Source of the DNA: Bordetella flabilis
GTDB taxonomy: Bacteria; Pseudomonadota; Gammaproteobacteria; Burkholderiales; Burkholderiaceae_B
DNA: 64,000 nucleotides
Assembly: GCF_001676725.1 (NCBI RefSeq)
Contig: NZ_CP016172.1
Coordinates: forward strand, 4,464,001-4,528,000
Direction of reading: 5' to 3'
This document shows, piece after piece, positions 42,361 through 54,471 of the stretch (its first letter is position 1; each line of letters begins with the position of its first letter). The notes beneath the pieces are model-generated. The model searched no databases, was not told the origin of the DNA, and saw nothing but the letters and a program-made list of their open reading frames with translations. The translations under genes and the position numbers were made by a program.

Positions 42361-43848
42361 ATGGATCATCTACTGGCCGCCGTCGACCTTGGTTCCAACA
42401 GTTTCCGCCTCTCCATAGGGAGGGTGGTGCAACAGGAAGGCACGGCGCAGATCTACCAGATAGACCGCCTGAAGGAAACCGTGCGCCTGGCGGCCGGCCT
42501 GGACGCCGACAAGCGCCTTTCCCCGGATGCGGTCGAACGTGCCATCGAAGTGCTGGAGCGCTTCGGGGAACGCCTGCGCAGCTTCCACGCCAGTCGTGTG
42601 CGCGCCGTTGCCACGAACACGTTCCGCGTGGCACGCAACACGGCCGAATTCCTGCCGCGCGCGGAGTCGGCGCTGGGATTTCCCATCGAGGTCATCGCCG
42701 GACGCGAAGAAGCACGGCTGATTTTCTCGGGCGTGGTCCACACCCTGCCGCCCTCGCCCAACAAGCGGCTGATCATCGACATCGGCGGCGGCTCCACCGA
42801 AGTCATCATCGGCAAGGGCTACGAGCCAGGCCTGATGTCGTCGCTTTACATGGGCTGCGTCAGCTACAGCCGCCAGTTTTTCGGCGACGGCGTGGTCGAC
42901 GCCTACCAGATGAAGCTGGCCGAACTGGCGGCTCGCCGCGAGGCCGAAGTCATCGCCAAGCAGTACCGCAAGATGGGATGGAAGGAAGCCTATGGTTCCT
43001 CCGGCACCGCCAAGGCGCTGTACGCCATCCTGACCGAGTGCGGCTTCTCCGACCGGGGCATCACCCGCGCGGGGCTGGCCAAGCTGAAGGACCGCATCAT
43101 CCGCTCGGGCCGCGTGATCCCTTCCGAATTGCCCGGCATCAAGGTGGAACGCGCCGACGTGCTGCCCGGCGGACTGGCGATCATGAGCGCCCTGTTCGAC
43201 GAACTGAACATCGATGTGATGCATACCGGCGACGGGGCCCTGCGCCTGGGGGTGCTGTACGACCTGCTGGGCCGGGACGACGAGCATGACAAGCGGGACG
43301 AGTCGGTGCGGCAGTTCATGAAGCGCTATCACATCGATGCCAACCAGGCCGGGCGCGTACGGCGTGCCGCCTTGGCGCTGTTCCAGGAATTGGACATCGA
43401 GGGCGCCGAACGCGGCGAACTCGCACACGCGTTGGGATGGGCGGCCGACCTGCACGAAATCGGCCTGTCCATCGCCCATAACGACTACCACAAGCATTCG
43501 GCCTACGTGCTGGGCAACGCAGACATGCCGGGTTTCTCTCGCGATGACCAGCGCCTGCTCGCCCTGCTCGCCTTGGGCCACCACGGCAAGCTGGGCAAGC
43601 TCGAACCGCTGGTGCGGAGCCGCCAGGAATGGCTGGCCATTCTGTGCCTGCGGCTCGCGGTCCTGTTGTTCCGCCGGCGTGAAGACCTGCCGGCGTTGCC
43701 GTTGACCGTCTCCGTACGAGGCGATTCCATCGTGGTGCGGGTGCGCCAGGACTGGCTGACTACGCACCCTTTGAGCGACTTCACCCTGCGCGCCGAAGAA
43801 TCGGAATGGCGCAAAGTGGGTTTTTCCTTCGAACTGCTGGAATTCTAG
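42361..43848 (+). CDS. ppx: Exopolyphosphatase
   Basis: 495 residues. ASKHA-type phosphate motifs AAVDLGSNSFRLSIGR at residues 6-21 and LIIDIGGGSTEVIIG near 137, plus the C-terminal HD-like helical domain with DLHEIGLSIAHNDYHKHSAY near 365. It releases phosphate from polyphosphate ends (and may hydrolyse pppGpp). ATG at 42361; an upstream codon at 42346 is not used. Divergent from ppk, so synthesis and breakdown genes share a control region. Confidence 0.95.
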   Translation: MDHLLAAVDLGSNSFRLSIGRVVQQEGTAQIYQIDRLKETVRLAAGLDADKRLSPDAVERAIEVLERFGERLRSFHASRVRAVATNTFRVARNTAEFLPRAESALGFPIEVIAGREEARLIFSGVVHTLPPSPNKRLIIDIGGGSTEVIIGKGYEPGLMSSLYMGCVSYSRQFFGDGVVDAYQMKLAELAARREAEVIAKQYRKMGWKEAYGSSGTAKALYAILTECGFSDRGITRAGLAKLKDRIIRSGRVIPSELPGIKVERADVLPGGLAIMSALFDELNIDVMHTGDGALRLGVLYDLLGRDDEHDKRDESVRQFMKRYHIDANQAGRVRRAALALFQELDIEGAERGELAHALGWAADLHEIGLSIAHNDYHKHSAYVLGNADMPGFSRDDQRLLALLALGHHGKLGKLEPLVRSRQEWLAILCLRLAVLLFRRREDLPALPLTVSVRGDSIVVRVRQDWLTTHPLSDFTLRAEESEWRKVGFSFELLEF

Positions 43849-43888
43849 GATAGCCGCCGCAGCGCGGCGTCGCGCAGCGCGCTGCCTA

Positions 43889-44728
43889 TCAAGCGGCTTT
43901 GCGAACGGGACGCCGCGGCGCCTGCTCGGCCTCGCCTACGGGCGGCAAGCCGAAATGCCGGCGATAGCGCTCGTCCATCTGTTTCATGTCCAGCAGCACA
44001 GGGAAGTCCGCGGCATTGAAGTCGGGATCCCAGGCGGGCTCGCCACATACCTTCGCGCCCAGTTTCAGGTATCCCTTGATGAGCGGCGGCACGCGCGCCG
44101 GCAGCGTCGTGCTTTGGAGCTTTTCCAGGGGATAACGATGCAGCGGCTTCACGCGCGGCAAGGCCGCATCGTTCATGCATGCCGACACCGCGCGCCAGAC
44201 TTCGGCGGCCGTCGCGCCATCGTCGCGCAGGCTGACGCTGGCGCAGCCCAGCAGGTAATCGTAGCCGCCGCGCCGCATGACCTCGGCCACGCCGGACCAC
44301 AGCAGCATGATGACGGCGCCATTGCGGTAGGCGGGATGCGTGCAGGAACGCCCCGCTTCCACTACCTTGTCGCGCAAGGCGCCCAGGCCGGACAGGTCGA
44401 ACTCGGATTCCGAATAGTAGCCACCCACCGCCCGTGCGCTCTCCGGCGTCAGCAGGCGGTAGGTACCGACGACGCGGCCGGTATTCAGCTCCCGCACCAT
44501 GACGTGCTCGCACCAGTCGTCGAAGCGGTCCTGGTCAATGCCGTCCTGCGAGTCCGGGAACACCGCGCCCATGTCTTCGGTAAAAACGCGAAAGCGCAAC
44601 CGCTGGATTTCCTCGATCTCTTCGGCGGTACACGCCAGCCCAACGGCAAGGCCTCCGGCGGCAGGATCCTTCCACGTGTCGGGCGTGGCGGCGGTACGGT
44701 CTGGATCGATGCGGACTAATTCGAGCAT
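43889..44728 (-). CDS. olsB: Ornithine-lipid N-acyltransferase (OlsB-like, GNAT fold)
   Basis: 279 residues. The OlsB/hemolysin-like GNAT pattern is seen: IQRLRFRVFTEDMGAVFPD near residue 41, RVVGTYRLLTPESARAVGGY near 84, VVEAGRSCTHPAYRNGAVIM near 120 and PPLIKGYLKLGAKVCGEPAW near 213. OlsB transfers a 3-hydroxyacyl chain from ACP to ornithine, the first step of ornithine lipid synthesis, often raised in phosphate shortage, which suits the neighbourhood. olsA is not seen next to it. TAGGAG lies upstream of the ATG at 44728. Confidence 0.82.
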   Translation of the reverse strand: MLELVRIDPDRTAATPDTWKDPAAGGLAVGLACTAEEIEEIQRLRFRVFTEDMGAVFPDSQDGIDQDRFDDWCEHVMVRELNTGRVVGTYRLLTPESARAVGGYYSESEFDLSGLGALRDKVVEAGRSCTHPAYRNGAVIMLLWSGVAEVMRRGGYDYLLGCASVSLRDDGATAAEVWRAVSACMNDAALPRVKPLHRYPLEKLQSTTLPARVPPLIKGYLKLGAKVCGEPAWDPDFNAADFPVLLDMKQMDERYRRHFGLPPVGEAEQAPRRPVRKAA

Positions 44729-44866
44729 TCGGCCAACTCCTAGATGTCCGAGTAGTGTGGGCGTCGTCTATGTCAGGTATTTGACCGACATGTTACGTGA
44801 CTGTGAACCACAGGGCGCCCCTACCCGTACAGGAATTGCGCTTTTTGACGGGAGAAATGTGACAAC

Positions 44867-46210
44867 TCAGCCTGCCGATAAACTCGCCGCGAGATCCTGC
44901 GCGCAAGCCATGGCCAGGGCGGATTCTTCCGCTTCGACCATGAGGCGCAATTTGGGTTCGGTTCCGGAGGCGCGTATCAGGAGGCGCCCACGGCCGGCGA
45001 GCTCGGCCTCGACCTTGCGTCGCGCGGTGAGCAGGCCGGGATGGCTCTGCCAATCCTGGCCCGGAGACAAAGGCACGTTGATCATCTGCTGCGGGTACAT
45101 GCGCAGATCCGTGGTCCAGTCGGCCAGCGAGGAGCCATTGCGACGCAGCGCCGTAAGCACCTGGAGGGCCGCGATCAGACCGTCGCCCGTCGTATGGCAA
45201 TCCAGGCAGATCAGGTGGCCCGAGCTTTCCCCGCCATAGAGCCAGCCGCGCGCCTGCATCTGCTCCATGACATATCGATCGCCCACGTCGGCGCGGTGAA
45301 AGCCCACGCCCAGTTGCTCCATGCGCCGCTCGAAACCGTAATTGGTCATGAGCGTGCCCACCACGCCCGCCACCGTTCCGCGCTGCATGCGTTCCCGCAC
45401 GATGGCGTAAAGCAATTCATCGCCGTTATAGATGCGGCCGTTGCCGTCCACCATCTGCAGGCGGTCCGCATCGCCGTCCAGCGCGATCCCCAGGTGGGCA
45501 CCACGCGCGCGCACTTCGGCGGCCAGGGCCTCCGGATACAGCGCGCCCACGCCCTTGTTGATATTGAAGCCGTCGGGCTGGACGCCCACCGCGTGCACAT
45601 CCGCGCCGAGCTCGCGGAAAACGTGGGGCGCGATGTGGTACGCCGCGCCATGCGCCGCGTCCACGACCAGGCTCAGCCCGTTCAGGTCGAGGTCGTTGGG
45701 GAAGGTACTTTTGCAGAACTCGATGTAGCGGCCCGCCGCATCGTCGACACGGCGCGCGCGGCCCAGGGCTTCCGAGCCGACACAACCGAGGGGCTCGTCC
45801 AGTGCCGCCTCGATCGCCGCCTCGGTCTCGTCGGGCAGCTTCATGCCCCGGCCCGAGAAGAACTTGATGCCGTTGTCCTGATACGGATTGTGCGAGGCGC
45901 TGATGACGATGCCGGCCGTTTGCCGCAGCACGCGGGTCAGGTAAGCGACGGCGGGCGTCGGCACCGGCCCCAGCAGCAGTACGTCGATGCCGGCCGCGGC
46001 AAACCCGGCTTCCAGCGCCGATTCCAGCATATAGCCGGAGATGCGGGTGTCCTTGCCGATGACGACCTTGGGCCGGGCGCCCCCGCGGGTTTCGCGTGCG
46101 AAAACCCTGCCCGCGGCATAGCCGAGCCGCAAGGCGAACTCCGGATTGATCACCGGGCCGCCGACCTCGCCACGCACCCCGTCGGTGCCGAAATATTTAC
46201 GTGCGCTCAT
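44867..46210 (-). CDS. glmM: Phosphoglucosamine mutase
   Basis: 447 residues. [13 protein letters not shown] near the N-terminus, active-site [19 protein letters not shown] near residue 98 with the phosphoserine, [15 protein letters not shown] near 240 and GESSGHLI near 330, plus a C-terminal [15 protein letters not shown]. It converts glucosamine 6-phosphate to the 1-phosphate for UDP-GlcNAc. The ATG overlaps the folP stop (ATGA). Last gene of rlmE-ftsH-folP-glmM. Confidence 0.97.
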   Translation of the reverse strand: MSARKYFGTDGVRGEVGGPVINPEFALRLGYAAGRVFARETRGGARPKVVIGKDTRISGYMLESALEAGFAAAGIDVLLLGPVPTPAVAYLTRVLRQTAGIVISASHNPYQDNGIKFFSGRGMKLPDETEAAIEAALDEPLGCVGSEALGRARRVDDAAGRYIEFCKSTFPNDLDLNGLSLVVDAAHGAAYHIAPHVFRELGADVHAVGVQPDGFNINKGVGALYPEALAAEVRARGAHLGIALDGDADRLQMVDGNGRIYNGDELLYAIVRERMQRGTVAGVVGTLMTNYGFERRMEQLGVGFHRADVGDRYVMEQMQARGWLYGGESSGHLICLDCHTTGDGLIAALQVLTALRRNGSSLADWTTDLRMYPQQMINVPLSPGQDWQSHPGLLTARRKVEAELAGRGRLLIRASGTEPKLRLMVEAEESALAMACAQDLAASLSAG

Positions 46211-47097
46211 ACGTTTCGTGTACTCATACGTATCGGTTTCTGATCCGGGCCATCGGCGGCAGTCCCGCCTTGTTCGACAGCCTGCCATACTTTCAGGGCA
46301 TCCACGGTTGCGGCGACGTCGTGCACCCGCACGATCGCCGCGCCCCGCGCGACGCCGGCCAGCGCCGCAGCCAGGCTGCCCGCGAGGCGTCCATGCACAT
46401 CGCGGCCGGTCGCGTGACCGATCATCGATTTGCGCGACACACCGATCAGCAACGGGTAACTGGATACGCGCAGGCTGCCCAGGCGCCTGAGCAATTGGTA
46501 ATTCTGGTCCGCCGTCTTGCCGAAGCCGAAACCGGGGTCCAGCACGATGCGGCGCGGATCGATCCAGGCGGCGCGCAGCTTCTGCGCACGGGAGCCGAGG
46601 AACAGGCCGATTTCGCCAAGCAGGTCGTTGTACTCGGGCGGGGTGGCCTGCATGGTACGCGGCTCACCCTTCATATGCATGACGCACAGCCCGCAGCGGG
46701 CGCCAGCCACGGCCTCGATGGCGCCGGGCTGCCTGAACCCATAGATGTCGTTGATCATGTCCGCGCCGGCATCCAGCACGGCTCGCATCACACCGGGCTT
46801 GAAGGTATCGATGGAAAGCGGCACACCGCAATCGCGCAGCGCTTCCACCAGCGGCAGGACGCGCGCCAATTCCTGTTCTTCAGGGACGGGCGGCGCGCCG
46901 GGCCGGGTGGATTCGCCGCCGATATCGAGGATCTGCGCGCCCTCGGCCACCAATTGGCGCGCATGCGCGATAGCAGCATCCGGGTCATCATGCTCGCCGC
47001 CATCCGAAAAGGAATCGGGCGTGACATTGACTATGCCCATGACCAGCGGGCGCTCGAGATCGAACTCGTAGCGCCCGCAAAGAAAAGTATTCGCCAT
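46207..47097 (-). CDS. folP: Dihydropteroate synthase
   Basis: 296 residues. [15 protein letters not shown] near residue 20, [15 protein letters not shown] near 60, DMINDIYGF near 115, [15 protein letters not shown] near 195 and [10 protein letters not shown] near 228 are the DHPS substrate motifs. It joins p-aminobenzoate to the pterin in folate synthesis, and is the sulfonamide target. ATG at 47097, 23 bases after ftsH. Confidence 0.97.
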   Translation of the reverse strand: MANTFLCGRYEFDLERPLVMGIVNVTPDSFSDGGEHDDPDAAIAHARQLVAEGAQILDIGGESTRPGAPPVPEEQELARVLPLVEALRDCGVPLSIDTFKPGVMRAVLDAGADMINDIYGFRQPGAIEAVAGARCGLCVMHMKGEPRTMQATPPEYNDLLGEIGLFLGSRAQKLRAAWIDPRRIVLDPGFGFGKTADQNYQLLRRLGSLRVSSYPLLIGVSRKSMIGHATGRDVHGRLAGSLAAALAGVARGAAIVRVHDVAATVDALKVWQAVEQGGTAADGPDQKPIRMSTRNV

Positions 47098-47120
47098 CGC
47101 GGATACGGGTTGAGCAGTCC

Positions 47121-49010
<1,890 letters not shown>

Positions 49011-49138
49011 GGTCGATCTCCTGCTATCGATTCCGACCGGTGATTGGGGCAGCGTCTGCCATAGGACACAACCACGAACATGTCAATAGCCATTCTACCC
49101 GTTTGAGGGCGATTGCGTGGAACGTTCCCCGCGGAACG

Positions 49139-49780
49139 TCAGCCATGCTGTTTAAGGGTCCTTGCCACGAGAAAAGTTTCGGAAGAATTCGAGCGAGACG
49201 CCTTGGGCTTGCGCTCGACCACCCGCTTGAAATGTTGCTTGAACGACTGCACGATCTGGGAAAAACCGCTGCCATGGAAAGCCTTCACGATCAGGGCACC
49301 ATCCGGTTTCAAGTGCGCCAGGGAAAATTCCAGCGCAAGATCGCAAACGTGCTGGATACGTGCAGCGTCGGCCACCCCGACTCCCGACAGGTTGGGGGCC
49401 ATATCGGAAATTACAAGGTCCACCACCTGCCCTTCCAGCGTCTTTTCCAGTTCCTGCAGCACCGAATCTTCGCGGAAGTCGCCCTGGATGAATTCGACGC
49501 CGGCCACGGGCTCCATGGGAAGGATATCCAGCGCGATGATGCGGCCATTCACCACGCCCCCCGGGCCGGCGAGGCGTTCGCGGGCGACCTGGGACCAGCT
49601 GCCGGGCGCGGAACCCAGGTCCACGACCACGTCCCCGCGCCGCATCAGCTTTTCCGTATCGAGGATTTCGATCAGCTTGAAGGCGGCACGGGCACGGTAT
49701 CCCTTTTGCTGCGCCATCTTCACATAAGGGTCGTTGATGTGCTGGTGCAACCAGTCCTTGGAAAATTTATTCTTGGCCAT
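49139..49780 (-). CDS. rlmE: 23S rRNA 2'-O-ribose methyltransferase RlmE (FtsJ)
   Basis: 213 residues. SAM-binding [15 protein letters not shown] near residue 52, the K-D-K-E catalytic set visible in [31 protein letters not shown] and the late SSETFLVA. It methylates U2552 of 23S rRNA. It heads the rlmE-ftsH-folP-glmM block and starts 17 bases from the divergent yhbY. Confidence 0.95.
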   Translation of the reverse strand: MAKNKFSKDWLHQHINDPYVKMAQQKGYRARAAFKLIEILDTEKLMRRGDVVVDLGSAPGSWSQVARERLAGPGGVVNGRIIALDILPMEPVAGVEFIQGDFREDSVLQELEKTLEGQVVDLVISDMAPNLSGVGVADAARIQHVCDLALEFSLAHLKPDGALIVKAFHGSGFSQIVQSFKQHFKRVVERKPKASRSNSSETFLVARTLKQHG

Positions 49781-49785
49781 TCCCG

Positions 49786-49791
49786 TACAAT
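49786..49791 (+). promoter_or_regulatory. Candidate -10 of yhbY giving a leaderless mRNA
   Basis: TACAAT ends 6 bases before the yhbY ATG, in the 17-base gap to the divergent rlmE, and there is no ribosome site before the ATG. Transcription would start at or near the A of the ATG. The -35 falls within rlmE and is poor. Confidence 0.4.
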
Positions 49792-49797
49792 TCCGCC

Positions 49798-50400
49798 ATG
49801 CCTATATTAGAAATCACATCCCGCGATCGCAGTACGCTGCGGTCCGCCGCCCACGCCTTGCGTCCCGTCGTCCTGATTGGCGATAAAGGCTTGTCGGACG
49901 CGGTCCTGAAGGAAATCGACGCCAACCTGACCTCGCATGGGCTGATCAAGGTCCGCGCCGGCGGGGAAGACCGCGAAACCCGGGAGCAGCTGCTTGCATC
50001 GATCTGCGACACGTTGTCCTGCGCCCCGGTGCATCACCTCGGCAAGATACTGATCCTGTACCGGCCGCAGCCCGGAATGCCTTCCCTGCTGGCACCGGCC
50101 ACGGACGCCAAGCCGCCGAAGCGCAAGGCATCCGACCCCTATATTCCCAAAAAACTGGCCGCCGAAGGCAAGGCCCCGCGCAAGCCGGCTCGCGCGCCAC
50201 GCAAGACGGAAGACTCGCCGATCGAAAGCCGCCCGGCACGCGTGCCCCTGAACAAATCCGGCAAGCCGGCTCGGCCGGCCACGCGCAAGGCCGCCGCGCC
50301 GGCGCATGGTATTCCGCGCCGCTCCGGTAGCGCGCTCAGCCTGCGCGCTGGCGCCCGCACAGCGCAGCAGCGCCCGGCGCGCAAGACAACCAAGCGCTGA
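49798..50400 (+). CDS. yhbY: YhbY/CRM-domain RNA-binding protein with long basic tail
   Basis: 200 residues. Residues 1-95 are the CRM (YhbY) fold: [37 protein letters not shown] and LVGK-equivalent [13 protein letters not shown]. YhbY proteins bind pre-50S ribosomal particles. Residues 96-200 form an extension rich in Lys, Arg, Ala and Pro, likely disordered and RNA-binding; E. coli YhbY lacks it. No Shine-Dalgarno sequence is seen before the ATG. Confidence 0.9.
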   Translation: MPILEITSRDRSTLRSAAHALRPVVLIGDKGLSDAVLKEIDANLTSHGLIKVRAGGEDRETREQLLASICDTLSCAPVHHLGKILILYRPQPGMPSLLAPATDAKPPKRKASDPYIPKKLAAEGKAPRKPARAPRKTEDSPIESRPARVPLNKSGKPARPATRKAAAPAHGIPRRSGSALSLRAGARTAQQRPARKTTKR

Positions 50401-50424
50401 CGCCGCCCGTTGCCGGGACGCCGT

Positions 50425-50442
50425 GCGCGCCCTGGGGCGCGC
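50425..50442. terminator. GC hairpin between convergent yhbY and greA
   Basis: GCGCGCC (50425-50431) pairs with GGCGCGC (50436-50442) around CTGG. No T-run follows, so a weak or Rho-assisted terminator. Confidence 0.4.
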
Positions 50443-50470
50443 GGCAGGAACATCCCAGGCACCCGGCGCC

Positions 50471-50947
50471 CTACAGGTAGCGGACGCTGATGACTTCGTA
50501 TTCGCGCAGGCCGGAAGGCGCCTGCACCTGGACGACGTCCCCTTCGGTTTTGCCGATCAGGGCCCGCGCAACGGGACTGGACACCGAAATCCGGTTCGCA
50601 CGGATGTCTGCTTCCACGTCGCCGACGATCTGGTAGACCACGCGGTCGCCCGAATCCAGGTCCTCGATTTCCACGGTCGCCCCGAAGACGGCACGGCCAT
50701 CGGCATCCAGTTCCAGCGGATTGATCACATGGGCGTTGGACAGCGTCGCTTCCAGCTCGCTGATGCGCGCCTCGATGAAGCCCTGGCGCTCGCGCGCGGC
50801 ATCGTATTCGGCGTTTTCGGACAAATCGCCCTGAGCACGCGCTTCCGCGATGGCGTTGATCACGGCAGGACGCTCAACAGTCTTGAGTTGGTGCAGTTCT
50901 TGCCGAAGGCGCTCGGCCCCGTGCACCGTCAACGGAATGGCTGACAT
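50471..50947 (-). CDS. greA: Transcription elongation factor GreA
   Basis: 158 residues. N-terminal coiled coil with PLTVHGAERLRQELHQL, DLSENAEYDAARERQGFIEA (the acidic tip region) and the C-terminal FKBP-like domain with VARALIGKTEGDVVQVQAP. It rescues backtracked RNA polymerase. ATG at 50947. In the same direction as the permease upstream but separated by a terminator. Confidence 0.97.
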   Translation of the reverse strand: MSAIPLTVHGAERLRQELHQLKTVERPAVINAIAEARAQGDLSENAEYDAARERQGFIEARISELEATLSNAHVINPLELDADGRAVFGATVEIEDLDSGDRVVYQIVGDVEADIRANRISVSSPVARALIGKTEGDVVQVQAPSGLREYEVISVRYL

Positions 50948-51328
50948 ATCGCATCTCTACTAAAAGTGGAAAACGCCCCGGCATGGGAGCGTTTCGATAA
51001 CAGCCGAAGCGCGGCGGCACCTGGCCGCGATGCATGAAACGGGACGGAAAACCGCGTGCCGCGGAAGGGGGCTCGACCCGGGGTATTCCCTCGCATCCTC
51101 GTACCGGAGGACGGTCGACCCGATTGCTCCTCGCCCGCGCTGCTCTTCCCTGCCGGCTACGGCCGGCCACGGCAAGCTTCGACCAAAACAAAACCCCGGC
51201 TCGGGTAGAACCGGGGCGATCAGATGACATTGTGGGGAAAGTCGGACTGAATTGCAAGTTGGGCACGGAACGCCCCGGCGTGCCAAAAGCCGGCGGCGTT
51301 CCTCCCAGCCCGACCGCGCTGCCGCCTG
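50948..51328. other. Intergenic stretch with terminator, no gene
   Basis: About 380 bases between the permease stop and greA. Apart from the terminator at 51184-51216 it should contain the greA promoter. Frames on both strands are open by GC bias but show no motif or ribosome site. Confidence 0.5.
51184..51216 (-). terminator. Intrinsic terminator of the nucleobase permease gene
   Basis: On the minus strand CCCCGG (51216-51211) pairs with CCGGGG (51199-51194), followed by TTTTGTTTTGG. It lies 113 bases after the permease stop. Confidence 0.75.
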
Positions 51329-52645
51329 TCAATTGCGCCGGCGAGGGCGCAGCAACGCGTAAAGAATGATGGCGCCAAAGGTGGCGGTGCCGATCCCGCC
51401 CAGGGCGAAGCCACCCAGCCGTACCGTGAAGTCCCCAGCGCCGAGGATCAGCGTGACGGCCGCCACGATAAGGTTGCGGTTGTCGGTGAAGTCGACGCCA
51501 TTGACTACCCAGATGCGGGCACCGGCGACCGCGATCAGCCCGAAAACCACGACCGACATGCCGCCCAGCACGGGCCCCGGGATGGTTTGAATGAGGGCGC
51601 CGAACTTCGGGGAGAAGCCGAGCAGGATGGCGATCACCGCCGCGACGGCGAACACCACGGTCGAGTAGATACGAGTGACGGCCATGACGCCGATATTTTC
51701 CGCGTAGGTCGTCACGCCGGTGCCCCCGACGGCCCCGGACACCATGGTGGCAACCCCATCGCCGACGAACGCCCGCCCCAGATAGCGGTCCAGGTCCTGG
51801 CCGGTCATGGCGCTCACCGCCTTGATGTGGCCGAGGTTCTCCGCGACCAGGATGATGGCGACCGGCACCAGCAGGCCCATGGCCGAGGCCTGGAAGACCG
51901 GCTTGGCGAAATGCGGGGCGCCCAGCCACGCCGCCTGGGCCACGCCGGAAAAGTCCATGGGCTTGCCCAGGCCGAATCCATTGGCGCACACCGCGTAGAT
52001 CACGCAGGCCAGCACCAGGCCTGCCAGGATCAGCAGCCGCTGCAGCATGCCGCGCGACCGCACGGCGATACCTCCCACGCACAGCACGGTCACCAGGGCC
52101 ATCGCGGCGTCGAAACCGGAGCCGCCCATCGCACCCCGCGCGGCGACCGGCGCCAGGTTGAGGCCGATCACGGCGACCACGGCACCGGTTACCACCGGCG
52201 GCATCAGCGCCTCGATCCACGGCGCGCCGCCGCCGGACCGGGCGCCCGCCACCCATACCAGGATGCCGACGATGGCGTAAGCCAGGCCGCACAGCACGAT
52301 GCCGCCCAGCGCGACACCGATGTTCGGGTTCGGGCCGGTCCCCGCATAGCCGGTTACGGCGATCACGCCGCCGATGAAGGCGAAACTGGACCCCAGGTAG
52401 CTGGGCACGCGTCCGCCCACGAAGACGAAGAAAATCAGCGAGCCTACGCCGGACATCAGGATGGCGACGTTGGGATCGAAGCCCATCAGCAGCGGGGCCA
52501 GCACGGTGGAACCGAACATGGCCACGACGTGCTGCAACCCCATAGCCGCCGTTTTGGGCCACGGCAGGCGTTCATCGGTCGCCATGACGGCGTCCGCGGA
52601 CATCTCACGGACCAGCCGCCAGCGAGGAAAATACGAACCAGACAT
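51329..52645 (-). CDS. Nucleobase:cation symporter-2 family permease (uracil/xanthine type)
   Basis: 438 residues with about 12-14 membrane segments. NCS2 signatures: LQHVVAMFGSTVLAPLLMG near residue 38, VPSYLGSSFAFIGGV near 80, ILVAENLGHIKAVSAMTG near 265 and the GGTGVTTYAENIGVMAVTRI region near 305. The T-T-Y-A-E-N-I-G string is typical of uracil permeases (UraA/RutG). It imports uracil or another nucleobase with protons. ATG at 52645 follows GGGGGAGG. Single-gene unit. Confidence 0.9.
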   Translation of the reverse strand: MSGSYFPRWRLVREMSADAVMATDERLPWPKTAAMGLQHVVAMFGSTVLAPLLMGFDPNVAILMSGVGSLIFFVFVGGRVPSYLGSSFAFIGGVIAVTGYAGTGPNPNIGVALGGIVLCGLAYAIVGILVWVAGARSGGGAPWIEALMPPVVTGAVVAVIGLNLAPVAARGAMGGSGFDAAMALVTVLCVGGIAVRSRGMLQRLLILAGLVLACVIYAVCANGFGLGKPMDFSGVAQAAWLGAPHFAKPVFQASAMGLLVPVAIILVAENLGHIKAVSAMTGQDLDRYLGRAFVGDGVATMVSGAVGGTGVTTYAENIGVMAVTRIYSTVVFAVAAVIAILLGFSPKFGALIQTIPGPVLGGMSVVVFGLIAVAGARIWVVNGVDFTDNRNLIVAAVTLILGAGDFTVRLGGFALGGIGTATFGAIILYALLRPRRRN

Positions 52646-52893
52646 GCCTCCCCCTTCGATTCTGTATACAAGGCGGCGCAAGTTTATCGAGGCTGGGCAC
52701 TTTGCGATAGCAGGCGGCTGGCAATGGCCGCGGGCTGAGCGCGCATGGCCGGCCCAGCCCGCGGCGGCGGTGTCGCTTCGCTGGCACCCCGGTGGCGCTT
52801 CCCGGGACTTTTGTAGGTACTATCGGAAGTCCCCGGCGCCGTCCGCACAAGCCGCCGCAGCGCCTCAACATTCAATATCCGACCCGCCCCGTC

Positions 52894-53538
52894 ATGACCG
52901 AAATCTGGCTGATCCGCCACGGCGAAACCGATTGGAATCGCGCCCGCCGCCTGCAAGGCTGGCAAGACACGCCGCTGAACGCCCATGGCATCAATCAGGC
53001 GCGCCGCCTGGCCGAACGACTGGAACGCGACGCCACCAGCGGCCCTTTCGAGGCGATCTACAGCAGCGATCTGCGACGCGCGCACGACACGGCACTACCG
53101 GTGGCGGAGCGGCTGGGCTTGCGGGTGCGGTCCGAGCCGGGCTTGCGCGAGCGCTGCTATGGCGTCCTGGAAGGCGTGACCATGGATCGCATGGATGCCG
53201 AACAGCCGGAAGCCGCCGCCGCGTGGAAAAGCCGGGATCCGGACCGCCTGCTGGACGGCGGCGAAACCCTGCGCCAGTTCCATAACCGGGTGGTGGCCAC
53301 CGTCGACGATGTGGCCGAGCGCCATCACGGCGGGCGCGTCCTGCTGTTCACCCACGGCGGCGTGCTGGATATCGTTTGGCGGCACGCCCATGGGATCCCC
53401 CTGACGCATGCGCGCGATGCCGCGCTGCTTAACGCCGGCGTGAACCGGGTCGCCGTGGAGAACCGCCGCTGGCGCGTCATGGGCTGGGGCGATATTGCCC
53501 ATATCTCGACCCTGGCGGCGGACGATATCGTGCCTTGA
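52894..53538 (+). CDS. Histidine phosphatase family protein (GpmB-like)
   Basis: 214 residues. The phospho-histidine motif LIRHGETDWN is at residues 6-15, AIYSSDLRRAHDTA near 54, RERCYGVLEG near 84 and the second His in LLFTHGGVLDI near 150. It may be a cofactor-dependent mutase-like phosphatase; members hydrolyse phosphosugars, cobalamin precursors or phosphoserine, and the substrate cannot be told. Divergent from the permease. Confidence 0.88.
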   Translation: MTEIWLIRHGETDWNRARRLQGWQDTPLNAHGINQARRLAERLERDATSGPFEAIYSSDLRRAHDTALPVAERLGLRVRSEPGLRERCYGVLEGVTMDRMDAEQPEAAAAWKSRDPDRLLDGGETLRQFHNRVVATVDDVAERHHGGRVLLFTHGGVLDIVWRHAHGIPLTHARDAALLNAGVNRVAVENRRWRVMGWGDIAHISTLAADDIVP

Positions 53539-53584
53539 TCGCGCGCGGCCTGGCAGGCCGGGGCCAATGAACCCGGCGGCCGGC

Positions 53585-54361
53585 TCAGGAATCGCCCGGC
53601 GGTGACTGCCTGGGCTTGCGTGGCGCATTGCGCGCCAGGCGATCGTAAACGGCGTCCGGCAATATGCGCATCAAGCGCGCGACCATCCCCATCTGCCACG
53701 GAATCACGGTATAGCGGCGCCCGCGCTCGATCGCGATGGCGGCGCGCGCGGCAAAGGCACCCGGCTCCATCAGGAAAGGCATGCGATAGGGGTTGCCGTC
53801 GGTCATGGGCGTGCGGATATAGCCCGGCGCGATGGTCGTAACGCGTATGCCGTCGGCGGCCAGCTCGTTGCGCAGGCTTTCGCAATACACCGCCACGGCG
53901 GCCTTGGAGGCGCTGTAGGCACCCGCCCCAGGCAATCCGCGCACGCCAGCCACGCTGGCGATGCCGACAAGGTGGCCGGCGCGAGCGCGACGCATGCCGG
54001 CGATAAAAGGCTCGAAGGTGGCGACCGTGGCCAGCAGATTGGTCCGGACGATGGCTTCGAATACGTCGAAATCCTCGCCGTGGTCCGTCAGCGTGCCGGC
54101 GCTGATGCCCGCGCTGGCAATAACGCCGTCCACCTCTCCGCCACAGCGCGTGATGAAATCGGCGGCCGCCGCATGCAAGGCCGCGCGGTCGCGCACGTCG
54201 ACGGCGTAGCCGTGATGCGTGCCAGGCAGACGGTGCGCGAGGTCGCGCAGAACCGACTCACGACGTCCGACCAGACCGACGATGGCGCCGCGGGCCGCGT
54301 AATGCTGCGCCAGGGCTTGTCCCAGTCCGCTGCTGGCACCGGTGATGAACACGTGACGCAT
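53585..54361 (-). CDS. Short-chain dehydrogenase/reductase (SDR)
   Basis: 258 residues. N-terminal VFITGASSGLGQALAQHYAA with the TGxxxGxG motif, AVDVRDRAA near 52, VIASAGIS near 81, catalytic Ser in GIASVAGVRG near 133 and YSASK near 149. NADPH preference is suggested by GRRES after strand 2. Substrate unknown. Convergent with the phosphatase gene; a GC hairpin CGGCCT/AGGCCG (53546-53560) lies between them. Confidence 0.88.
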   Translation of the reverse strand: MRHVFITGASSGLGQALAQHYAARGAIVGLVGRRESVLRDLAHRLPGTHHGYAVDVRDRAALHAAAADFITRCGGEVDGVIASAGISAGTLTDHGEDFDVFEAIVRTNLLATVATFEPFIAGMRRARAGHLVGIASVAGVRGLPGAGAYSASKAAVAVYCESLRNELAADGIRVTTIAPGYIRTPMTDGNPYRMPFLMEPGAFAARAAIAIERGRRYTVIPWQMGMVARLMRILPDAVYDRLARNAPRKPRQSPPGDS

Positions 54362-54471
54362 CTATGGCCTGTTCATGCTGGAAGGAGCCTCGCCCCGGGG
54401 AGAATGGCTGGCATTGTACGGCCGCGCGCGCGGGCGGCCCGAGACGGGAACCGCCCGCCGCCGGGCAACGA

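Noticed and set aside
50960..51286. 108-codon minus frame in the greA upstream region
   Set aside because: It runs through the terminator hairpin at 51194-51216 and shows no domain.
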